From the NCBI GenBank assembly GCA_000729835.1, contig JFHB01000023.1, positions 62,001 to 126,000 of the forward strand: DNA of 64,000 bases, written 5' to 3'. Positions 47,654 through 58,666 of this stretch are shown here, piece by piece (position 1 is the first letter of the stretch; each line of letters begins with the position of its first letter). The translations under genes were made by a program, and so were the position numbers. The DNA is from Atkinsonella hypoxylon. Its lineage: Eukaryota > Ascomycota > Sordariomycetes > Hypocreales > Clavicipitaceae. The notes under the pieces are model-generated. The model made no database searches and had not been told where the DNA came from. It worked only from the letters and a program-made list of their open reading frames with translations.

Positions 47654-48673
47654 CGTTTCGAGCGAGGTCGACAGGCTCTGCCCTATCGAGATGCGATGCC
47701 CTTGTATCGTGGTGTTGCGAGGAATGTAAAATGTCTAGGCGAGGAATGCGGATTGCCCAGCGCCGCGTCTCTTTGTAAGCCAGGACAAAGTGCTGCGCTC
47801 AAAAATGTATCACCGCCGACAATGAATAGGTGCACTTTTTGTATCATGAATAGTTAAGAGAGAGCCCGAGTAAATTGCGTCCAGCAACTCAGAGAAGAGA
47901 GGTGCAATCAATCAGTGTCGCTTCTTCATAGCATGTAGTTTGGAGTAGGTGTATCAAATGTCCTAGAAGAATGGGGAACTGATGTTTTAGCTTGAAAAAG
48001 GGAGCACGCATAATAATTGCTGGACGGCATTGTTGACGGGCTGGCGGCACGGCTCGCTCCATTGGGCTGCAAAGTGGGCGATGTTTTGAACGGTGCAAGG
48101 TCAGCGTTGCACGGGGCAACGGCGCGAGAGAGCGGGTCCACAACCAAAGAACAGAAAGGGAAAGAATTCAATGACATATTAGCCATGCTGGCTGGCTTGG
48201 TTATATGCCTCATACCTCTCATGTGATGCCTGACCTTCCTATTTTCAGAATGGAGGCAGCAGCAAGGCTTCATGTCTCGCATATTGGAGGCTGCACATTG
48301 TAAGACAAGCGTGAACCTGATCACAGAAGCGCATATAGAAAAGATTTCAAGCCATCTGGTCGCTCGTCATTTGTCGCCAATTGAAACAAGCCCTACGAAA
48401 GGGTCGTCATTATAGATTTTATTGGAGTAGAGAGCCCATATCTTTCATAGATATCGTCCTATATCCACATCTCCTCATTCATACAAAGCTTCGGCAAATG
48501 GCCAAGCGTCACAGTAGTCTATTTTCAGTCAGAAAAACAAAAGCATGCAGTTCTTTCCAAGTCACCTGCTCCCCGCACGAAACATCAACCATGAAAAATC
48601 CATTTCCAATATAATAGTAGCAAACAGGTGCTTTCAACCTGCGATATGAGCACGAGGACAACGCGGTTTAGTT
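47654..48673. other. Intergenic region
   Basis: Upstream region of the giant coiled-coil gene and 3' side of GGC1. No open frame has splice support or family resemblance. Confidence 0.5.
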
Positions 48674-50082
48674 CTACTTCGAGAAAGCGGCATCAAAGGC
48701 GGGAATCAAGGTTTGAGCCAGCCAGAATGAAAAGACCAGCTTTGGACCGGTCATAAGCAGCTACAAAGCATGTCAGCAACTCGTTCTCCGAAGAGTCGTA
48801 CAGTAGATCTATGGCATTGACGAAGTCTGATGAGGTCAATATGGGTTGGCATTTACCTTAGGAATCAACCCCTTGAAAAAGCTAGAAAAGCCTTCCTGGC
48901 GAGCCATGTTTGTCAAAATTCGGAAACCACTCTCGGGATTATCAAAGTTACGGTTCTGGATTCGGGTCTTAATGACATCAAGCGGGGCGGAAACGACAAG
49001 TGAGGCAGAGGCACCGGCAATCGATGCAATAAAATTTTCGAACCATGTAGCTTTGTTATAGTCCTGAAGTTGGAACATGTACTCCTTGGCGAAAGCAGAG
49101 CCTCCGAAAAGCTGTCCAGATTTAACAGTATTAGTCATGTGCAAATTGAGGATCTCGTTTCTTGAAATACCTACTGCGAAAGAACCAGGAGCATTACGTG
49201 CGGCAGTCCAGCCCCAGCCCCGGTACAGACCAAATCCTTCATCTGCGACAATCTTGAATACACCGCGACCCTTAAAGGCATCGGGATTCGTTTGGCGCTT
49301 GATCTTGAGCACGTCAAGAGGCAATAGAACAATTTCTCCGATACCGATCAGACTGTAGTAGCCAAATGTCAGATCGTGGCGGGCAAGGCAAACCACATGC
49401 TTTCCCTTGAACTCGCCCAAGGAGAACCCTTGAGAATTCGTGTAGAAATATGACGCACCTGCCAGCAGTAGAGTGCAGGATGGCCTTGCCAGTCTTTTTG
49501 CCGAAAGCCTGTTCAAAGTCCTTGCCGTAATGCTTGGCCAAGTAATCTCGCGCAATAGGCTGACCACCATACTTATAAATTCGCTGAAGCACCTTGTAGC
49601 CGGCAGCATATCCGAGACCAGGAAATAGAGAAATGAACTTTCGACCAAATGGAGCGCTAGCCGCGTCTTTGAATATAACCTGGTTAAGTTGAGAGGCACT
49701 AGCGACCTGTTGGCGTAAAGAGAAAGTACAAGTTAGCTCGGGCATAAAAGTAGTTCGTCGTCATATACGATAGTTATGGTGTGACGTAGACAGGACATTC
49801 TTACTCGAGTCTGATTGCTCATCAATCGCTTCGCAATAGTATCGACCTGCCGAAAAATCAACGTCAGGGTCCATTCGTTCACAGTACTGCAACTTATCAG
49901 GTGTCAAAAATATACGAACAGGGTGGAAGATCGCAAGCTCGGCAATACCAGCGGATCCTGTTGCGAACGATCAGCATCCTGATAGGACTTGAAACGTTGT
50001 TATGAGAGAGCATACCAGAGCCCAGGAGTCTGGCCAAGTTTGACTCCTTTTCCCGGCCTGCATTTCCCGTCGGCGGTGACAT
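48674..50082 (-). CDS. GGC1: Mitochondrial GTP/GDP carrier
   Basis: Exchanges GTP for GDP across the inner mitochondrial membrane and in yeast (Ggc1/Yhm1) is needed for mitochondrial DNA and iron homeostasis. Seven exons on the minus strand, 50016-50082, 49920-49957, 49805-49846, 49459-49706, 49175-49352, 48857-49111 and 48674-48760, join in frame to 304 residues, close to yeast's 300. The three carrier signatures are present: HPVDTIAKR (split by a splice after HP), LPLDVLKIKR and APLDVIKTR. Strong family segments are FPGLGYAAGYKVLQRIYKYG, LYRGWGWTAARNAPGSFA and TGPKLVFSFWLAQTLIPAFD at the C-terminus. The N-terminus MSPPTGNAGREKESNLARLL starts at the only good ATG. The short second and third exons (38 and 42 nt) are easily missed by automatic prediction. 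Confidence 0.95.
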
Positions 50083-51486
50083 TGTAGAAACGTAATATGG
50101 CGGCGGTGCACGGGAGAAAGTAGAAAAATCCCGCTGGCCGATTGTGTGGTTGGGGTGATGCAGGCAGAGGAGCAGGAAGAAGGAGAGAGGGAAAGAAAAA
50201 ACTACTGAGATATTGGTACAATGGGCTGATACAGATGGGAAATTTTTGACTGGAGTACCTACCTAGGTAATATTGCTATTCGCGCAGCAGAAAATTGCTA
50301 CCCGCGCAGTTTAGTCACCACCTAACGCTCTCCACAAATTTATAGTGACACGCCCTAGAGGCACTCCAATCACTAACATACTTATCAAACTACATGTATG
50401 TAGAAGCTATAGCCTATGAGTCAGCTAATGTCCATATAAGCAAGTTTTCCACTATTATCTTCAAAGGAACTACCTACGTAGCTCGGCCTAATGTTGCGTG
50501 CTAGAATCAGCACGGAACAGGTTGGATTCGTCTTCGAAGATGTTGTGCTGGTCACGTGTTATGTAGCCACGGCATGTGTGCCAGATATCGTAACACTGTA
50601 TTCCTAATTCCAGCAATAGTAACAATATAGTTCTAGACAGTGAAGAAAGAAAAGAAGAGTCAAAACATCACATATCTTTAGAAAGAGTTTTAATTCAACA
50701 CTTCAATCATTTTCTTCCACTCCATACGTATGTAGATACACTTAGTATATATATATATATATATATGTACCTGTAATAGACAGGGGAGTGTGTTAGCAAA
50801 ATAAGGGGGCGGCTGCCTAGAAAGGTGGGCTCTAAAGCGGGGTAGCTGCCCCAATTGCAATTTTCTGCTAAGCCAATAGCAAAAACCCAGCATAGGCGTG
50901 CCTGAGCCTAGGCTCCCGAGATCGGGAGCGCACGCGACGCCTGTGGTGATTGGCTCAATGATCCAGGGACCATGGACATCGCCGCCATGGCCCGCACTTG
51001 GGTCCTTTGCTTCACCTGGGCTTCGGCATCCATTCCTATACAAAGTTACAAACTAGCCTGGGTAGCTGGGGACTGTCTGCTTCTGATATAGAGCGTTGAT
51101 TTTCGTCAACATGTGTGTGCATCCTACCACCTAGTGTTCACGTAGCACACAAGCGGCTGACGGTAGGTTCATACGTCCATTCCCCAACCACCTACGGAGC
51201 ACCTACTGCATTATTTAGATTTGGTCCTACAAACACATTACCGCAAGATATACGGAGTACACTCGGCTCAAGGCTGTTCATAGTTAACCACTAGAATCCC
51301 CACTTAAGATGGAAACAGACTCTCTGGGGAACAAAAATGCGCCGCCCAAAGCACAAATGACAAGAGCGTAAAGGACATGTCTCATACCATACGGAGCTTT
51401 TGCCATCCAAAATGCTTCTCACATAACTAGCTGGTTGCGTCACAACTGTCCAATGCAGATACACGTGTACATCATCCCGCGCCACG
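50083..51486. other. Intergenic region with composite motif and TA repeat
   Basis: Upstream region of GGC1 and the 3' side of RPC82. It contains a composite of GGAGTACCTA and CCTAGGTA at 50251-50270, a TA microsatellite at about 50740-50766, and an exact TACGGAGTA at 51251-51259. No gene is supported. Confidence 0.5.
50251..50270. repeat. Composite GGAGTA / CCTAGGTA motif
   Basis: GGAGTACCTACCTAGGTAA places the tail of the TACGGAGTA motif directly against a CCTAGGTA palindrome, as at 203-222 and 4039-4060. Confidence 0.65.
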
Positions 51487-53701
51487 TCAATAGTCTCTGA
51501 AGACTGCCACCATGTCGTCTAGTCGCAACACCTGGCCCAGCAACTTTTGCTGCTCTTCCAAATGTCGATTATACTTGTTGTAATGCTCTGTAGTCATAAC
51601 TTCCTGCTCCTTACCCTTGACATCCTTTCTTTCGACAAATGTGAGAATATTGCGCTCCCTGTGACGCTGCACATCCAGTGTTTGTAAGCATCTCAACATG
51701 CCTTTGTAAATGTCATCCAACAGCTGCGCTTGTGTTCTCTCTGCATCAAAGAACCAGAAAAACATGGTCCGGTTGGCAAGTCTGCTGTTGTCCTTGGGCA
51801 CTTCTTGGACGTCGACAAGTCTAGCCATCTGCATGGCCAGCATCTTTCCTTGCACGTCCGATTTCTTCATCAGCGCAGCTGACGGCAGCATTTTCTCGTC
51901 GAGTTTTCCCTTTTCTCGTAGAATACGTGTCAAACGTAGACCATGCCGGCCAAATGATTGCTCAATGTATGCATCAAGCTCCGACTCTCGAAGACGGTCC
52001 ATTAATAAATCAAAGTCTACGGCCCACTGACCACGACCATGAGTCCCGCAATGTCTCACAAACATGTGCTTGCTTTCCGCCAGTAGTAGAAGATGGCTTC
52101 TCATCTGGTCAAGGCGGCTGTCTTTTGGAGTGGCTCCGTCTTCGAACTTGACCTTTGTCTGTCTGTGTCCATTACTCTGCGTCCGGGAGTCCTCATCGTC
52201 CTCATCATCAGATACTGTTTGACTCGCTGCGGCGGCTACGGCGGCTACAGCTCTAGCCATTCGTCCTCGAGGCATAGCGGGTTGTATATCCAGGACATCA
52301 TCGACTTCATCCGAGTCTGCATCCGAGTCACTGTTGTGTGAATACGGTCCTGATCTGATTTTCTCCGCGCTGTCTACGTCGATCATTTCTTTTGGTGACT
52401 TGCCGATCCCTCCAGAGACATTAATGTCGTCGCCCAAATGCTCAAATATCTCCATCGTAGTGACGGTGGCTTGCGTATCATGATTTTGGTCTCCAATCAA
52501 TGGGTCAGCCCGGCATCGGGATATCTTCACTGAAAGTAGATCAAGGAGTGTACGGTAAACTTGGCCTGTAGCTTCTCCCAGATTGTCTGCAGCGAAATCC
52601 GCAAGTCGTCGGTTGCGAAGCTCAACTAGGCACTTTTCATGATTGACTCGTACCACAATATTTGGCTGCGGAGAAGGCAAGGAAAAGAAATGTTAGCAGC
52701 TGGTAAATGCATGCGCTACGATAAATTTGGGATCGAGACGTGTTTCTTACATTGAGTTCCGGCGCCTCGTCAAAGTCGGACACTTCATGATGCCTTGAAC
52801 CATTCTGAAGCTTTCGTCGCTTCGTGTTAGGACCTGAAGCCTGATCCAACTGTCGTTTAAGAGCTTTGCTCTGGTCCCTGAATGACTTGTATCTTTCCAC
52901 GATGTGCATGTGCGCTTCAATTTTGTTTTTACTGGCCTTTTCGCCCGGCGCAGCCTTTGTGATGTCGGCTGAAATTTCGCGATATACTTCAGCAGGATTG
53001 CGGAAGCTCTCGGGTCGCACTGTTTCCAATATTTCTGCCTGGATAAGTCGAGCCAAGGCAGCATTGAGATGATGCTTTGATTCGATCAAGCCGGACGATG
53101 ATTCATGCGATCCGTTTGTATGACCGTTGGTTTTAGGAGCTCGGGAAGTGTATGCGTGCGTCAAGTCGGCGATTCTAGCGTACCCGAGCTGCATGAGTGT
53201 CTGCACCAAATCGCGCTCAGCAGTGCCATATTGGTTGTTTATTACTTCGAGGATCTTGCCCGAGCGAAGCAGATTGTAGCAAGCATCGGAGTTGGCATCA
53301 TAGCTCGTCACTCGCGTATCGGGGTCGGTCTGGTGATAGAGTAGATTTTGCTGGGTCAAGACGCCCAGACCATTCCGAAGCTGGCGTGGGCCAAGAGATG
53401 TGTGCTGGACGAGCTGTGAGACTGTGCAGCGGCCCTTGGTAAAGAGCGCGACGAGGATGCGCTGGTTTGGAGAAAGAAAGCGTCAGCCCCGCGACATGTT
53501 ACGACAAAAATAACGAGCTTCTGGTGAAATAGAAAGGAAAGCGGCCTTACCGATGGGAGCTCGCCGAAAAGATCATTAACTAGGAGAGCACAAAGCTCTG
53601 CGGCATGTTTTGTCTGGACACACAGTAGTCAGAATGAGTCAAGGCGAGCAGCAGCAGTACGCATCTGCAGGTTGAGCAAGACAGAAACTGACAAGAAGCA
53701 T
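51487..53701 (-). CDS. RPC82: DNA-directed RNA polymerase III subunit RPC3/RPC82
   Basis: Part of the RPC82-RPC34-RPC31 subcomplex that helps RNA polymerase III initiate at tRNA and 5S genes, in the nucleus. Exons 53693-53701 (tentative, 9 nt), 53551-53613, 52751-53461 and 51487-52665 on the minus strand join in frame to 653 residues, close to yeast's 654. Winged-helix features near the N-terminus include KHAAELCALLVNDLFGELPS, TVSQLVQHTSLGPRQLRNGL and LTQQNLLYHQ. The C-terminal part contains MRSHLLLLAESKHMFVRHCG, FGRHGLRLTRILREKGKLDE and RTMFFWFFDAERTQAQLLDD, typical of the family, then a helical end. An acidic insert lies in the middle. The first exon ATG CTT CTT with donor GTCAGT is the weakest call; the start could lie elsewhere upstream of 53613. 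Confidence 0.93.
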
Positions 53702-55086
53702 TGCTTTGCTCCTAGAGATGCTCTCACAATCTCTAGAGCTACCACGGAGACTACCTGGCCGGCATTGAAGTGTAGTATGTTATAGATAACTCCCAGGGGA
53801 TATGAGCCTACCGAAACTTCGTCAGGAAAAGAGATCAACAGGTAGTTGGACCAAGAAGAAGTAATAGTGGGAGGTTAACTACCTAGGTACCTAATGCAAG
53901 AAATCGACTGGAACCTTACACTCTCTCGCCAGCCAGGGCCGGGCTTGTGCGGGTGGGTCGTGGGAGCAAGCAAGTGGGCGCAAGGTGGATGCCGTGGTTG
54001 GGCACGGCCAGCTCTAAATTCGACGGAAAATATGTAAATGTTTCGCGACTGGAGCCAATTGGTTGAATTGTCGCTCTTGCCCAAGCCCGTCAACTGCAAT
54101 CTTCAATCTTCAATCTATAACCACTCCTGAAACAAGCCCTAGAGCTCTATAGTAGTTTGGGGAAACTAGCTCCTCAAAGGCTTCACTAACTTGAACTGCT
54201 CGCAGAGGAGGTTTTAAATTGCCCCCATCCGGCTCCCTCAATGGCTGACGATTAATCAGATTTTACGAATGATCAATGTCTTTGGTTGAATAAGACATGC
54301 GTCTTTTCTCAGGCTAAATGGCGAACACAGCCTTTCCCATGTGACTTCTCTTCTATACCAGAATAAATATCCGTGTTCTTTTTTGTATTGGTATCCTCAT
54401 AATCTATGCAGTTTCTCGGCAATGACAAGCCAGCCTTATGCCTAGACATTCTGACCATCACGTCGTAGAACAATCCTGCTTAGCAACAAGCTTTAGGCGA
54501 ATGCTTCACTCGATTGATAGTGGCCATCTCGCCAAAGAGGATTTTTGCATCGATAGAGTTATTACGAGGGGAGTTCTAGGTACATCTTGGCACTACCGGC
54601 CGGATGACTTCTACGTTACTTGGCCTCGAAAATTTCCATAGAGTTTGTTCAGAATGAACTGGCGTTTTTTTTCTTTAGGAGGAGAAGCTTAGCCAAGGAT
54701 CATGTACACCGTATGTCTAATGCAAGTGTTAGCATTTAATCAACTGATCGGAGCGATACTTATTAACAACCCAATCTCAGTGTCATTGTGGTGGAAAGAA
54801 AAATCAAGAACATGCTTCATTCAATTAATGCTCTACTACATTTGTGATGTCGTCGAAAAGAAGAGCTTGCATCCAACAGCGGGATACTTGAGAGACCCAC
54901 CCGAAGCTGTGCGAGCCAGTGGCACGTCCCCAGTTGATCATCCAATCACGTGATTGCCTATTCGCTTTCCCCGAGGCCGAAAATTAGACGGAGCTGGTTT
55001 GTCGGACTAGGCACTTGTTGTTGACAGGGTCAATTGCTTCACCACGACGGTCAGGATACCAATCGCCTACGTCTTTACACTCGACC
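53702..55086. promoter_or_regulatory. Divergent intergenic region between RPC82 and QCR2
   Basis: About 1.4 kb between start codons on opposite strands. It must hold both promoters. Two adjacent CCTAGGTA-type cores lie at about 53880-53892. No gene is supported. Confidence 0.5.
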
Positions 55087-56668
55087 ATGATCTCGAGATC
55101 GACTCTCGCAAAAAGTGTGCAGCATGCCGTCCGTCGGTCTTGCAGCGCTCAATCTTTGCAGCGCCGTACCTTTGCTGCCGCTGCCTCACATGGCGCCTTC
55201 GAGACAGCGGATGTGTCCGGGTTGAAGATCGCCTCGCGGGATACACATGGTCCTACTACTAAGCTTGCCATCGTTGCCAAGGCTGGTACCCGTTATCAGC
55301 CCTTGCCTGGTCTGACTGTCGGTCTGGAGGAGTTTGCCTTCAAGGTGAGCCTGGATGATGATATACGAGAAAGGAAACCCTCCAAACCGTAAACCTAATC
55401 TGTTCTATCATTTAGAACACACAACGACGATCTGCTCTCCGTATTACTCGCGAATCCGAACTCCTCGGAGGTCAATTGAACGCTATGCACACCCGAGAGG
55501 CCCTGATACTTGAGGCCAGCTTTCTCCGCCAAGATCTGCCTTACTTTACCGAACTCTTGGCCGAGGTTGTCTCTATGACCAAATACACAAGTGAGACCTT
55601 GTTCCTGCTCATACAGAAATGAGAGGACAAAAACTAACGCCGATCGCAGCCCACGAGTTCCACGAAGACGTTGAGCGAATCCTCCACCTCAAGCAGGCCG
55701 CGTTGAATTCCAATGTCAATGCTCTGGCTCTCGACAACGCCCACGCTGTTGCCTTCCACCATGGCCTGGGGTCATCAATCTACCCTTCGTCCTCTTCTCC
55801 CCTCCATAAATACTTAAACGACGAGTACATCGCCAGCTATGCCGACGTCGTCTACTCCAAGCCTAACATTGCTGTTGTCGCCGATGGCGCTTCTACTTCC
55901 GACCTTTCTAACTGGGTCAGCAAATTCTTCAAAGACGTGCCAGCTACTTCCCAGAGCGGCCAATCTCTCAAAATCGAGGCCACCAAGTACTACGGTGGAG
56001 AGCAGCGAACCAGCCACCAGGCCGGTAATTGTATGGTCATCGCTTTCCCCGGATCTGACGCTGCTGGTTCCAAGCCCGAGATCGCTGTTCTAGCTTCTCT
56101 TCTCGGCGGCCAGCCCACCATCAAGTGGGCTCCTGGTTTCAGCTTGCTTTCAAAGGCTACCGCTGGCGCCCCCGGTCTTTCTATTTCTGCAACGAACCTG
56201 GCCTACTCGGATGCTGGTCTACTGGCCATCCAGCTCTCTGGAACTGCTGCCTCAGTTCGCAAGGCCGCTGAGAGGACTGGCAAGGCTCTCAAGAACATTG
56301 CCGATGGCACTGTTACCGGTGATGATGTTACCAAGGCTATCTCCAATGCCAAATTTGACATCTTGGAGAAGGCTCAGCTGCGCACCCCCAGCCTTCTTCA
56401 GGCTGGTACCGATCTCGTCCATAGCGGCAAGGCTTCCGATCTGATTGCTCTCGCCAAGGCTATTGATGGTGTCACTGCCGACAAGTTGAAGACAGTAAGC
56501 ATATTCCTTCCAAATCCCCCGCGTTCTAACTTTTCGTTGAATAGCCGTGCTGACTTGGGACTCGCTTTATAGACTGCCAAGGCCTTGCTCTCCAGCAAGG
56601 CTACTGTTTCCACGGTCGGTGACTTGTTTGTGCTTCCATATGCTGAAGAGCTTGGCCTACGGGTGTAA
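55087..56668 (+). CDS. QCR2: Ubiquinol-cytochrome c reductase core subunit 2
   Basis: Core structural subunit of respiratory complex III on the matrix side of the inner membrane. Exons 55087-55344, 55416-55590, 55650-56494 and 56573-56668 join in frame to 457 residues, a normal length. The N-terminus (MISRSTLAKSVQHAVRRSC...) is a typical presequence, with likely cleavage near residues 30-40. The M16-like fold follows; the catalytic HxxEH of processing peptidases is absent (LEEFAFKN in its place), as expected for QCR2. Family segments are KLAIVAKAGTRYQPLPGLTV, ESELLGGQLNAMHTREALIL, RQDLPYFTELLAEVV and the late glycine-rich loop ASLLGGQPTIKWAPGFSLLS. Splice sites are GTGAGC/TTTAG, GTGAGA/CGCAG and GTAAGC/TATAG. 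An in-frame retained intron would stop early, so splicing at 56495-56572 is needed for a full end. Confidence 0.95.
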
Positions 56669-58666
56669 TGCGGAGTCTGGTGAAGGAAAGGCGGAAAAGC
56701 TTGTACCAACAATTTAGAATCGTCTAGAATTGCTAGGCAGGAGGCTGTCTGCCGTGTTTGTGAATATCTGTAGTAGATATCCCTTTTGTTCACCTAGCGC
56801 TGCCCAAGGACCTGGTTCATTCTAATCGTGACATATTCAAGTTCAGAGCCCTTGTGTCAAAAAGCCTCGGCGTGCTAGCATGGTCAACGAGCCTCCCTGA
56901 CTTTTGTGAATAGCTGTCCTTGAATTAGACAAACACGCTCGCTGGTCCATGGAGGGTCGAAAATTCTCGACTCGGGCATACTGAGACTGGGCAGCAAGAA
57001 CATACTAGATCCGATCGCACATCAGGCTGACGGCAAACCAAGGTCAATCACGCTGGGCAAAGGCCCTGAGCCAATTTGAACGTAGAACATGATACAGATA
57101 AGCGAGGGCGCTAGTAACGCTTTTCTCTTGCCGGAGCTACAATGGACTGAATGATTCTCCTTGATGCAGTTGTCTTGGATTTGTGGCACATATTAATATG
57201 CGGCACTGGGTGAAAGGACTGCAAGTATGTGAATTGGGACCCAAGTTGCCATCGATTCTGTAGGGTCGCATCTCATAGTACAAAGTGCTAAGACGGGTTA
57301 AAGCCACATATGCTGCACACGCACCAGAACACACATAGATCAGCAGCCCAGCGCAAAGCATTATGAAGCTACGGAAAATTTAGAGTGCGAGATCTGGAAC
57401 AGGGCTTAAAGTTTAATTCACAGAGCCTTCGTTGATTGTGGACGCAACGGGATCAAGACAATATATTGAGGAGAAGAAGCCGAGACAAGAATATTAGAGA
57501 TATCGACTTTTTCGAACCTAGTTGAGCTCTATTGATTAATTAATTAATTAAATTAATTGGCGCATGTGCAGGTCGGGAGTGCAGGCGGGAGGCCTAAAGG
57601 GCTGCAACAGTGCAAACATACAGTGCTAGTGCTTGTTGTCGCATGATGTGCGCACCGTGACTCATGTCGTCCTATCTGTCCACGCCCCGTACCTCCTACC
57701 CGCGTCTGTCCACTCGACCATCTGGGCTTGCGGCCCACCACGCCTCATTGTAGTTTGGGCAAGTGTGACAGGGCAGGGGAAAACAAAGCCTCATCAACAA
57801 CCTCCACAACCGGACGTCCTCTCCCTTTCCCGGCTTCAATCTTCTATCTCTCCATGCTCTCTTTGCCCATTGCGAGGCGTTCATAGCATCGTCGAGCTGG
57901 ACGGCACGCCGGAGATTCCCCCTTCTTCTTTCCTGTCTCTTGCTTCTCCCCAAAAGGTAAGCCACACGACCTCCTCTTTGCTTGCTGATCCCCCCGGGGC
58001 TGTGTCGACTTCGTCCTTTTGTCCAATGCTGTTCACTCGTTTGCTTTGTTTCCCATCTATGACAAAACCACTCCCTCACCGAGTCTGAAGATGATGGACA
58101 TGCAGTCATTACTCGGACAATTCTCATTCTAATCACTCTTTCAGAATCGGGAGGATCATCGACAGCGAATCCCCTGTTACACTTTTTTTTCTCCGACCTT
58201 TTAAACTTACCCGCAAGTCGGAGAGTGGACGTGATAAAGCGGTGCTTCATCCCCATCGCAAGGTCAGTAATGACTGGATCTAGTGAATTTGGATTTTCTC
58301 TGAGAGGACATGCCGCATGCACTGCGGCCCGCCGAAAGAAACAACTTGCATTTGTCTTTGAGGGCGTTCGCAGTCATTATCTGGTCCTTGGCGGACGCAA
58401 GCCATGCTGTCACTCCTAGAACATGAAATTCTTAAACAATCTGAACAAAAGCTCAGAAAGCATCAGACTCAGCATCCACTAACTCATCATGTTCGATTTT
58501 TAGGGCCAACTTTTTCAAAACCCTTTTAAGTCTTCGAGCACCGAGGCAGATCAACTATTGAATACTTTACTCGGCTGTATTGGTCAGCCCTCGTTGGAGG
58601 CGTGACCCGTATTATCGCAAAGCGACTGCGTCGATACTGTCCCGCCGACTGAAGTTGTCAGCCAAA
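56669..58666. other. Intergenic region and probable spliced leader of the Pbp1-like gene
   Basis: The first 900 bp are featureless apart from an AATT-rich palindromic tract near 57535-57560. From about 57650 the plus strand is pyrimidine-rich with good splice signals (GTAAGC at 57958, TTTCAG at 58140-58145, GTCAGT at 58263, TTTTTAG at 58497-58503), suggesting a 5' leader with introns. Conceptual exons here contain open stretches but none resembles an LSm domain. Confidence 0.45.

Noticed and set aside
57633..58088. 151-residue plus-strand frame
   Set aside because: It starts with TTG, lies in a pyrimidine-rich leader with a splice donor inside it, and has no recognised family.
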